From Silanimonas sp. (GTDB lineage Bacteria > Pseudomonadota > Gammaproteobacteria > Xanthomonadales > Xanthomonadaceae): 64,000 nt of DNA. The stretch is from the NCBI RefSeq assembly GCF_027530345.1, contig NZ_JAPZQK010000044.1, positions 1 to 64,000 of the forward strand. Reading direction: 5' to 3'. The notes under the pieces are model-generated. The model did not search any database. It saw nothing but the letters and a program-made list of their open reading frames with translations, and was not told where the DNA came from. This document shows, piece after piece, positions 57,457-64,000 of the stretch; position 1 is the first letter of the stretch, and the number at the start of each line of letters is the position of its first letter. The position numbers and the translations under genes were made by a program.

Positions 57457-58881
57457 TCAGTAGCGGTAGTGCTCGGGCTTGTACGGGCCTTCGACGTCGA
57501 CGCCGAGGTACGCGGCCTGCTCGGCGGTCAGCGTGGTCAGCTTCACGCCGATCTTCTCGAGGTGCAGGCGGGCCACTTCCTCGTCCAGCTTCTTCGGCAG
57601 GATGTAGACCTTCTTCTCGTAAGTGTCCTTGTTGGCCCACAGGTCGATCTGCGCGAGGGTCTGGTTCGAGAACGAGTTCGACATGACGAAGCTCGGGTGG
57701 CCGGTGGCGCAGCCGAGGTTCACCAGGCGGCCTTCGGCCAGCATGAAGATCGCGTTGCCCTTGGCGAAGGTGTACTTGTCGACCTGCGGCTTGATGTTCA
57801 GGCGGACGGCACCCGAGCTGTTCAGGCGGTCGATCTGGATCTCGTTGTCGAAGTGGCCGATGTTGCAGACGATGGCCTGGTCCTTCATCTGCTGCATGTG
57901 CTCGAGCGTGATGACGTCCTTGTTGCCCGTCGTCGTCACGTAGATGTCGCCGCGGCCGAGGGTGTTCTCGACCGTGTTGACCTCGAAGCCTTCCATCGCG
58001 GCCTGCAGGGCGTTGATCGGATCGATCTCGGTGACCACCACGCGGCAGCCGTAGGCGCGCAGCGAGTGGGCCGAGCCCTTGCCGACGTCGCCGTAGCCGC
58101 AGACGACCGCGACCTTGCCGGCCAGCATCACGTCCATCGCACGCTTCAGGCCATCGGCCAGCGACTCGCGGCAGCCGTAGAGGTTGTCGAACTTCGACTT
58201 GGTGACCGAGTCGTTGACGTTGATGGCCGGGACCAGCAGCTTGCCGGCCTCGAGCATCTGATACAGGCGGTGCACGCCGGTGGTGGTCTCTTCCGAGACG
58301 CCCTTCCAGTCCTTGACCACCGTGGTCCAGAAGCCCGGACGCTCCTTGGCGACGCGCTTCAGCAGGTCCTTGATCACCTGCTCCTCGTGCGAGCCCGAGG
58401 GCGAGTTGACCCACGTGGTGTCGCCCTTCTCGAGCTCGTAACCCTTGTGGATCAGCAGGGTGACGTCGCCGCCGTCATCGACGACCAGCTCCGGGCCCTT
58501 GCCGCCCGGGAAGGTGATGGCGTCCAGCGTGCAGTCCCAGTACTCCTCGAGCGTCTCGCCCTTCCACGCGAAGACGGGCGTGCCCGACTTGGCGATGGCG
58601 GCGGCGGCATGGTCCTGGGTCGAGAAGATGTTGCACGAGGCCCAGCGCACGTCGGCGCCAAGGTCCTTCAGCGTCTCGATCAGCACGGCGGTCTGGATCG
58701 TCATGTGCAACGAGCCGGTCACGCGCACGCCCTTCAGCGGCTTGGCCGAGGCGTACTTGTGGCGGATCGACATCAGGCCGGGCATTTCCTGCTCGGCGAT
58801 GTCGATTTCCTTGCGGCCCCAATCGGCCAGCGAAATGTCGGCGACCTTGTAGTCGACGGGGAGGTTCACGACAGCGTTCAT
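57457..58881 (-). CDS. ahcY: S-adenosylhomocysteine hydrolase
   Basis: NAD-dependent enzyme splitting SAH into adenosine and homocysteine, removing the inhibitor of methyltransferases. 474 residues. [68 protein letters not shown], the NAD loop [13 protein letters not shown] (residues near 245-257) and [10 protein letters not shown] are diagnostic; the C-terminus KPEHYRY is the usual ending. ATG 58881 has GGAG upstream. The 5' leader contains an SAH riboswitch. Confidence 0.97.
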   Translation of the reverse strand: MNAVVNLPVDYKVADISLADWGRKEIDIAEQEMPGLMSIRHKYASAKPLKGVRVTGSLHMTIQTAVLIETLKDLGADVRWASCNIFSTQDHAAAAIAKSGTPVFAWKGETLEEYWDCTLDAITFPGGKGPELVVDDGGDVTLLIHKGYELEKGDTTWVNSPSGSHEEQVIKDLLKRVAKERPGFWTTVVKDWKGVSEETTTGVHRLYQMLEAGKLLVPAINVNDSVTKSKFDNLYGCRESLADGLKRAMDVMLAGKVAVVCGYGDVGKGSAHSLRAYGCRVVVTEIDPINALQAAMEGFEVNTVENTLGRGDIYVTTTGNKDVITLEHMQQMKDQAIVCNIGHFDNEIQIDRLNSSGAVRLNIKPQVDKYTFAKGNAIFMLAEGRLVNLGCATGHPSFVMSNSFSNQTLAQIDLWANKDTYEKKVYILPKKLDEEVARLHLEKIGVKLTTLTAEQAAYLGVDVEGPYKPEHYRY

Positions 58882-58934
58882 TGGGTTCTCCGGGATTTGC
58901 GTCCGCGCGGTGCGCGGTGCGGTGGTGGCAAATC

Positions 58935-59024
58935 GGGCGCGGTTTTCGTTAGGCCTGTTCCGGTCGGGAACATCCGCCAAGCCTGAGCCGGGCCTTGCGC
59001 CTGGCATGCAGCGCCCCTTGGCGG
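58935..59024 (-). promoter_or_regulatory. SAH riboswitch in the ahcY leader
   Basis: On the minus strand P1 pairs CCGCCAAG (59024-59017) with CTTGGCGG (58981-58974). The conserved core GGGGCGCTGCA follows the first arm and CAGG precedes the second, matching the known core (GAGGAGCGCUGCA ... CCAGGCUCG). A TGTTCC/GGAACA hairpin (58972-58956) fits P3. GCGCCC at 58940-58935 can pair with GGGCGC at 59016-59011 to make the P4 pseudoknot. SAH binding would raise ahcY expression. Identified from motif and pairing, not by a covariance search. Confidence 0.85.
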
Positions 59025-59106
59025 GAGCGGGCGCAGTTTACCGCCACTCGGCGACGGTCGCATGAAGCCCGGCCTGCCAGCCCTTGAGGCCCGCTACACT
59101 TCCCGG

Positions 59107-60321
59107 ATGCGGATCGGCATTGATTTTGGCACCAGCTATTCCGCTGCGGCGGCATGCATTGAAGGCAAGCTCCGGCCTGTGCGCTTCGGCGATGCGCAGC
59201 AGTTCCGCACGGCCGTGTACTTCCCCGAGCACATGCCCGATGGCGACAGCGTGCGGCGACACCGCGACGGCTCGGTGGCCACGGCAAGCCAAGTGGCCGA
59301 GGCGCTGTTTGGCGACGAGGCGATTGAGGCCTATCTGCTGGAAGGCGACGGCCACTTGGTCGAATCGCCGAAGTCCATGCTGGGCTACCAGTTGCATCCG
59401 AGGGCCAAGGACACCATCGCGGCGATTTGCGCGCGCATTCTCGGGCATATCCGCGAGCAAGCGAGCGCACAGTTCGGCACCGAGGTGCGCGAAGCAGTGT
59501 TGGGCCGGCCGGTGCACTTCCGCAGCTCCATGGGCGAGGCCGGCGAAGTGCAGGCCTTGGCCTTGCTGCGGGAGGCTGCGGCGGTGGCCGGTTTCGAGGC
59601 CGTGGCGTTTCTGGAAGAACCCGTGGCGGCCGCGCTCCAGCACCATGCGGCGAGCGCGAAGCGACACACGGCCCTGGTTTTCGATATCGGCGGTGGCACG
59701 ACGGATATCGCCTGGGGCGAGTTGGGCGGCGCCGAAGCGCCAAGGATTCTGGGCAGCTGGGGCGTGGGCTTGGGCGGCACCGATTTCGATCTGGCCCTGA
59801 GCTTGGATCGCGCCATGCCGCTGTTCGGTCGCGGCTTGAGCCGCGTGCCCAACCATCATTTCGTCGAAGCCGCGATGGTGCAGGACCTTCCGCGCCAGCG
59901 CAGTTTTCGCAAACACGATTACGACGAAGCGCCCGAGCCCTTCCGCTCGCGATTGATGGCCCTGCAGGCCGAGGGTGCACCCACGCGCCTGCATCGCGAC
60001 ATCGAGGGCTTGAAGGTGCGGCTGAGTGACGCCGGTGCGGCAGCCTTCGCTCTGGATTGGATCGAGACCGGTCTCGGTGTGGAGGCCACTCGAGAGCAGT
60101 TGGCCGAAGCCGCCGAAGCGCCGCTGCGTCGCATGCGCGCGCTGTTGGAACAGATCCGCGACGAGCGCGGCGCACCCGATGCCGTCGTGCTGACTGGCGG
60201 CATGTCGCGCTCGCCCTTGCTGCGCGCGTTGGCGAGCGAGGTGTTTGCCGGTGTGCCGCAGGTGGCGGGTGAAGCGTCGTTGGGGGTCGTTTCGGGCTTG
60301 GCGCGGGCGGCGGCCGAATAG
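59107..60321 (+). CDS. Hsp70-family protein (YegD-like)
   Basis: Actin-like ATPase of 404 residues consisting of the Hsp70 nucleotide-binding domain without a full peptide-binding domain. IGIDFGTSYSAAAA (about 3-16), VLGRPVHF, FLEEPVAAAL, VFDIGGGTTDIAW (about 195-207) and VVLTGGMSRSPLLRAL (about 362-377) are the phosphate, connect and adenosine motifs. E. coli YegD is similar. The ATG follows a GGAT; homology begins there. It uses TTG and GCG codons more than its neighbours by eye. Divergent from ahcY. Client and function unknown. Confidence 0.85.
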   Translation: MRIGIDFGTSYSAAAACIEGKLRPVRFGDAQQFRTAVYFPEHMPDGDSVRRHRDGSVATASQVAEALFGDEAIEAYLLEGDGHLVESPKSMLGYQLHPRAKDTIAAICARILGHIREQASAQFGTEVREAVLGRPVHFRSSMGEAGEVQALALLREAAAVAGFEAVAFLEEPVAAALQHHAASAKRHTALVFDIGGGTTDIAWGELGGAEAPRILGSWGVGLGGTDFDLALSLDRAMPLFGRGLSRVPNHHFVEAAMVQDLPRQRSFRKHDYDEAPEPFRSRLMALQAEGAPTRLHRDIEGLKVRLSDAGAAAFALDWIETGLGVEATREQLAEAAEAPLRRMRALLEQIRDERGAPDAVVLTGGMSRSPLLRALASEVFAGVPQVAGEASLGVVSGLARAAAE

Positions 60322-60323
60322 CA

Positions 60324-60347
60324 GACGGCCCGCTTGCGCGGGCCGTC
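60324..60347. terminator. Hairpin between YegD-like gene and metK
   Basis: GACGGCCCGC, loop TTGC, GCGGGCCGTC: a perfect 10-bp stem in the 64-bp gap between converging genes. The flanking U-tract is weak. Confidence 0.5.
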
Positions 60348-60385
60348 GGGTCTTGCGGGGCAGGGCGGCGTTCGCCGCGCCGGCC

Positions 60386-61627
60386 TTACTTCTTCTTCGA
60401 CTTCGCCTTGCCGGCCTTGTTGAGGCCCGCCGCGTCCTTCAGCGCTTCCGCGCGGTCGGTCTTCTCCCACGAGAAGGCGGTGGCGGTCTTCTTCTTGCCG
60501 TCGGCGCCCGTGTAGGTCACTTCCTTCGGCTTGCGGCCGAAGTGGCCGTAGCTGGCGGTGGCCTGGTAGATCGGGTGCTCGAGGTCCAGCATCTTGGTGA
60601 TGCCGTACGGGCGCAGGTCGAAGTTGGCGCGGATCAGCTTCTCGATGACGGCGTCATCGACCACGCCGGTGCCGAACGTCGTCACCGAGATCGAGGTCGG
60701 CTCGGCCACGCCGATGGCGTACGAGACCTGCACTTCGCACTTGCGGGCGAGGCCGGCGGCGACGATGTTCTTGGCGACGTAGCGCGCCGCGTAGGCGGCC
60801 GAACGGTCGACCTTCGACGGGTCCTTGCCCGAGAACGCACCACCGCCGTGCCTCGCCATGCCACCGTAGGAATCAACAATAATCTTGCGGCCAGTCAGGC
60901 CGCAGTCGCCCACCGGGCCGCCGATGACGAACTTGCCGGTCGGGTTGATGTGCATCTTCGACTTCGGCAGCTTCGCGAGCCACTCCTTCGGCAGCACCGG
61001 CTTGAAGATGTGCTCGATGACGCCTTCGATGATGTCCTTCTGCTTCACGCCCTCGTCGTGCTGCGTCGACAGCACCACGGCGTCGAGGCCGAGGATGGTG
61101 TTGCCGTCGTAGCGCAGGGTGACCTGCGACTTCGCGTCCGGACGCAGCCACTTCAGCTTGCCGCTCTTGCGGACCTTGGCCTGCTGCTCGACCAGGCGGT
61201 GCGAGTAGTAGATCGGCGCCGGCATGAACTCCGGGGCTTCGTCGCAGGCGTAGCCGAACATCAGGCCCTGGTCGCCCGCGCCCTGTTCTTCCGGCTTCTT
61301 GCGGTCGACGCCCTGGTTGATGTCCGGCGACTGCTTGCCGAGCATGTTGATGATCGCGCAGGTGTGGCCGTCGAAGCCGACTTCGGAATTGTTGTAGCCG
61401 ATGCCATTGATGACGTTGCGCGCGAGCGCCTCGATGTCGACCCACGCGGAGGTGGTGACTTCACCGGCGACGATGGCCGCACCGGTCTTCACCATCGTTT
61501 CGCAGGCGACGCGGGCGCGCGGGTCCTGCGCGATGATCGCGTCGAGCACGGCATCGGAGATCTGGTCGGCGATCTTGTCCGGATGGCCTTCCGACACCGA
61601 CTCCGAGGTGAAGAGGTAGCTGCTCAT
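60386..61627 (-). CDS. metK: S-adenosylmethionine synthetase
   Basis: Makes S-adenosylmethionine from methionine and ATP. 413 residues. [21 protein letters not shown] (about 5-25, first ATP loop), [12 protein letters not shown] (about 117-128), the phosphate loop [18 protein letters not shown] and FDLRPYGI are all present. The Lys-rich tail ([10 protein letters not shown]) is longer than in E. coli and includes a [18 protein letters not shown] insertion region seen in this lineage. The leader of over 200 nt has no recognised riboswitch. Confidence 0.97.
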   Translation of the reverse strand: MSSYLFTSESVSEGHPDKIADQISDAVLDAIIAQDPRARVACETMVKTGAAIVAGEVTTSAWVDIEALARNVINGIGYNNSEVGFDGHTCAIINMLGKQSPDINQGVDRKKPEEQGAGDQGLMFGYACDEAPEFMPAPIYYSHRLVEQQAKVRKSGKLKWLRPDAKSQVTLRYDGNTILGLDAVVLSTQHDEGVKQKDIIEGVIEHIFKPVLPKEWLAKLPKSKMHINPTGKFVIGGPVGDCGLTGRKIIVDSYGGMARHGGGAFSGKDPSKVDRSAAYAARYVAKNIVAAGLARKCEVQVSYAIGVAEPTSISVTTFGTGVVDDAVIEKLIRANFDLRPYGITKMLDLEHPIYQATASYGHFGRKPKEVTYTGADGKKKTATAFSWEKTDRAEALKDAAGLNKAGKAKSKKK

Positions 61628-61859
61628 TTCGTCTTATATCCCTTGATTCGGATGGAAAGATGGGCGGCGGATGATACACCCCCGCGCCCCGGGGTGCATC
61701 TTGGTCCCGGACGCGTTGCCGATGGTTAAGCGGGTGCGACGCGTCGGCCTCGGTGCGCCGTGGTTCGCCGGGATCGAGTCACGCGGATGAAACCGCAAGG
61801 AAACGAGGACGTCGCGAAGGGTCGCCAGCATTGCGCAAACCACCGCGGAGCCCCCCAGG
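61628..61859. other. Divergent intergenic region between metK and acyltransferase gene
   Basis: 232 bp without a gene. It contains a CACCCC/GGGGTG hairpin (61677-61696), a 10-bp perfect palindrome CGACGCGTCG (61737-61746) and, on the metK strand, a TATCAT -10-like hexamer near 61675. None matches a riboswitch class I know. Confidence 0.4.
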
Positions 61860-63602
61860 GTGATCCAGCTCGAACAGCGCCTCGTTGAACGTTACCCCCA
61901 CTGGTTCGAGGGGCCCAAGGCGGTCCTTGCGCAGGGCCTTGCGCGCTCGATCGCGCAGTTCGGCAAGCTCGACGACATCAACGCTTGGCTGGCGGCGAAT
62001 GGCCACCGCACCGGCTTCGATTTCGTCGAAGGCGTCCTCGACCACTTCGGCACGCGCTACACGGTCGACCAGGTCGAGCGCGGTCGCATCCCGCAGACGG
62101 GCCGGCTGATCATCGTCGCCAACCACCCGCTGGGGGCACTGGATTCGCTGGCGCTGCTGCATCTGGTCGGCACGGTCCGCCGCGACGTGCGCATCCTCGC
62201 CAACGATTTCCTGATGGAATTCGAAGGCCTCCGCGAGCTGCTCCTGCCGCTGCGCATCCTCGGGGGCAAGCCGAGCGCGGAGAGCCTGAAAGCCGTTACG
62301 GCCGCGCTCGAGGCGGAGCAGGCGGTCATCGTCTTCCCGGCCGGCGAGGTGGCGCGCTTCGGTTGGCGCGGCGTGCAGGATGGCCGCTGGCGCGCCGGCT
62401 TCGTGAAGTTCGCGCGCGAGAGCGGCGCGCCGGTGCTGCCGGTGCGCATCAAGGCGAAGAACTCCGCGCTGTTCTACGGCCTTTCCAGCCTGTACAAGCC
62501 GGTCGGCACGGCCTTGCTGCCGCGCGAGATCTTCAAGGCGCGCGGCCTGCGCATCGACCTGCGCATCGGCCTGCCGCGGCACATCGATGCGGAGGCCATC
62601 GAAGGCGGAAGCCTCGACACCGCCAAGGCGCTGGCGTCGATGCGGCAAGCCCTCCAGGCCATCGGCACCCGCAAGGAGACGGCGCCGCCCGGTCCGATGC
62701 CGCTGGCGCACGCGGTCGATCGCGGTGCGCTGCGGGCCGAGATCCTCGCCATGCGCGAGCTCGGCCGCACTCCGGACGGCAAGCAGATCCGCGTCGGTCG
62801 CCTGCGCGCCGACAGCCTGCTGCTGCGCGAGCTGGGCCGCCTGCGCGAGCAAAGCTTCCGTGCGGTGGGCGAGGGCACGGGCCGAGCCATCGATGTCGAT
62901 GCCTACGACACCTGGTACGAGCACATCGTGCTGTGGGACGCCGACGCACTGCAGATCGCCGGCGCCTACCGCGTCTGCCGCGGTGCGGACATGCTTGCCA
63001 CGCGCGGGCTGAAGGGCCTGTACACCGCCAGCCTGTTCGACTTCGGGCCGGAGGCGCAGGCGCATGTCGCCCAAGGCATGGAGCTCGGCCGCAGCTTCGT
63101 GGCGCCGGCCTACTGGGGCTCGCGCAGCCTCGACTACCTGTGGATCGGCATCGGCGCCTACCTGCGCGCGCACCCGGACGTGCGCTATCTGTTCGGCCCG
63201 GTGTCGATCAGCGCCGAGCTGCCGATCGCGGCGCGCGAGCAGCTGGTGGCCTACTACGGCCAGCATTACGGCGCACCGGGCGTGCTGGCCCCGGTCGAGG
63301 CCGCGCCGCCCGCGCGTGCTCGGCGGCCCTTCCAGTTCCTCGCCGACGCCCCTTGCTACCGCGGGCTGGACGCCGAACAGAGCTTCCGGGTGCTGCGCGC
63401 CAACCTCGACGCCCTCGGGGCCAAGGTGCCGGTGCTCTACAAGCAGTACACGGAGCTGTGCGAGCCGGGCGGCGCGCGCTTCCTCGCCTTCGGGGTCGAT
63501 CCGGACTTCGCCAACTGCGTGGACGGCCTGATCGAGGTCGACCTGCAGCGCATCAAGCCAAAGAAGTTCCAGCGCTACATCGCCGGGGAGATCACCGCAT
63601 GA
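61860..63602 (+). CDS. OlsF-like two-domain acyltransferase
   Basis: A 580-residue protein combining two acyltransferases. The N-terminal PlsC-type domain (about 60-260) has NHPLGALD (H89, D95) and FPAGEVARFGW. The C-terminal GNAT-like domain (about 310-530) has RVGRLRADSLLLRELGRLRE, YEHIVLWDAD, LYTASLFDF and LGRSFVAPAYWGSRSLDYLW, as in OlsB ornithine N-acyltransferases. This layout matches OlsF, which makes ornithine lipids alone, so membrane aminolipid synthesis is likely, though related proteins are often annotated as hemolysins. GTG start. The stop overlaps the next gene by ATGA. Confidence 0.82.
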   Translation: MIQLEQRLVERYPHWFEGPKAVLAQGLARSIAQFGKLDDINAWLAANGHRTGFDFVEGVLDHFGTRYTVDQVERGRIPQTGRLIIVANHPLGALDSLALLHLVGTVRRDVRILANDFLMEFEGLRELLLPLRILGGKPSAESLKAVTAALEAEQAVIVFPAGEVARFGWRGVQDGRWRAGFVKFARESGAPVLPVRIKAKNSALFYGLSSLYKPVGTALLPREIFKARGLRIDLRIGLPRHIDAEAIEGGSLDTAKALASMRQALQAIGTRKETAPPGPMPLAHAVDRGALRAEILAMRELGRTPDGKQIRVGRLRADSLLLRELGRLREQSFRAVGEGTGRAIDVDAYDTWYEHIVLWDADALQIAGAYRVCRGADMLATRGLKGLYTASLFDFGPEAQAHVAQGMELGRSFVAPAYWGSRSLDYLWIGIGAYLRAHPDVRYLFGPVSISAELPIAAREQLVAYYGQHYGAPGVLAPVEAAPPARARRPFQFLADAPCYRGLDAEQSFRVLRANLDALGAKVPVLYKQYTELCEPGGARFLAFGVDPDFANCVDGLIEVDLQRIKPKKFQRYIAGEITA

Positions 63603-64000
63603 CCCGCCGCCGCGCCGCGTTCGTCTCCGACGTGCACCTCGGTTCGAAGCACTGCCACGCCGAAGAGCTGGCGGCCTTCCTGGGCACGCTGGACGTCGAG
63701 CGCCTCTACCTCGTCGGCGACATCGTCGACCTGTGGTGGATGTCGGCCAAACGCGCGGCCTGGGGCCACGGGCAGAACCACGTGGTCGAAGCCCTGCATC
63801 GGCTGCGCGCCGCAGGCACCGAGCTCATCTACGTGCCCGGCAACCACGACCGGCCGATCCGTCGCTTCTGTGGCTTGATGTTGCCGCGCATGAGCGTGCG
63901 TCGCCGCGTGATCCACACCACGGCCGACGGCCGCCGCCTGCTGGTGGTGCATGGCGACGACTACGACAGCGCCACGCAGTTCGGCGGGTTCCAGGAGGAA
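63599..64000 (+). CDS. LpxH-like metallophosphoesterase (partial, cut by window end)
   Basis: N-terminal 134 residues of a calcineurin-like phosphoesterase similar to UDP-2,3-diacylglucosamine diphosphatases. FVSDVHLGSKHCHAEELAAFL (about 8-28, first metal ligands), VGDIVDLWWM (about 39-48), YVPGNHDRPIRRF (about 79-91) and LLVVHGDDYDSAT (about 117-129) are conserved. It overlaps the acyltransferase gene by 4 bp, tying it to membrane lipid metabolism. The C-terminal part is beyond the window. It could be LpxH itself or the LpxH2-like group with other substrates. Confidence 0.85.
   Translation, partial: MTRRRAAFVSDVHLGSKHCHAEELAAFLGTLDVERLYLVGDIVDLWWMSAKRAAWGHGQNHVVEALHRLRAAGTELIYVPGNHDRPIRRFCGLMLPRMSVRRRVIHTTADGRRLLVVHGDDYDSATQFGGFQEE

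Overview
The window is a GC-rich (roughly 68-70% by eye), densely packed bacterial chromosome segment. It looks like core genome of a gammaproteobacterium of the Xanthomonadales/Lysobacterales type. Pointers are the order spoT-ridA-recG, mrcA divergent from pilMNOPQ, a type B ribosomal protein L31 without cysteines, a eukaryote-type class I fructose-bisphosphate aldolase beside pgk and pyk, and an AhcY with an SAH riboswitch. Genus cannot be fixed from the sequence. I found no insertion sequence, integrase, phage gene, CRISPR array or rRNA. There is one tRNA gene (Gly, CCC). No stretch over 300 bases lacks a gene.

Layout. 0.2-5.9 kb: stringent response and repair (spoT, ridA, recG) and a nucleoside hydrolase. 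6.0-7.8 kb: rpmE2 and gltA. 7.8-15.8 kb: mrcA divergent from the type IV pilus assembly operon pilMNOPQ, followed by a cyclic-nucleotide-binding/EAL phosphodiesterase. 17.1-20 kb: two sodium-coupled amino acid/dicarboxylate symporters. 20.1-34 kb: central carbon metabolism on the plus strand (tkt, gap, pgk, pyk, fba) interleaved with minus-strand genes (CoA-transferase-like protein, OmpW, S1/P1 nuclease, NDH-2, tsaC and a small membrane protein). 34.3-39.4 kb: a two-gene RND efflux system with a SpoU-type RNA methyltransferase coupled to it. 39.5-47.4 kb: secreted peptidases, a zinc-ribbon methyltransferase, mscL, an FAH-family hydrolase, a Rieske protein and an SLC13 permease. 47.4-50.6 kb: trmB, thiG, thiS (minus), then tRNA-Gly, rimB-like and rimK (plus). 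50.9-52.9 kb: an OmpR-type two-component system. 52.9-61.6 kb: ilvE and the S-adenosylmethionine cycle genes metF, ahcY and metK, separated by a GGDEF protein, a SUFU-domain protein and an Hsp70-like protein. 61.9-64 kb: a two-domain OlsF-like acyltransferase overlapping an LpxH-like phosphoesterase cut by the window end.

Functional threads. tkt, gap, pgk, pyk and fba cover lower glycolysis and the pentose phosphate link, with gltA opening the TCA cycle. metF, ahcY and metK form the methyl cycle, with ahcY under a recognisable SAH riboswitch. c-di-GMP turnover appears twice: the EAL enzyme behind the pilus operon and a GGDEF membrane protein. The regulatory DNA that most deserves a second look is: (i) two FNR-type palindromes 22 bp apart before ompW; (ii) TTAAC repeats in 11-bp register with a promoter-like element and a strong terminator before the response regulator gene, possibly a short RNA; (iii) the SAH riboswitch. 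No clearly novel multi-gene system is evident; the leads are individual genes and regulatory sites.
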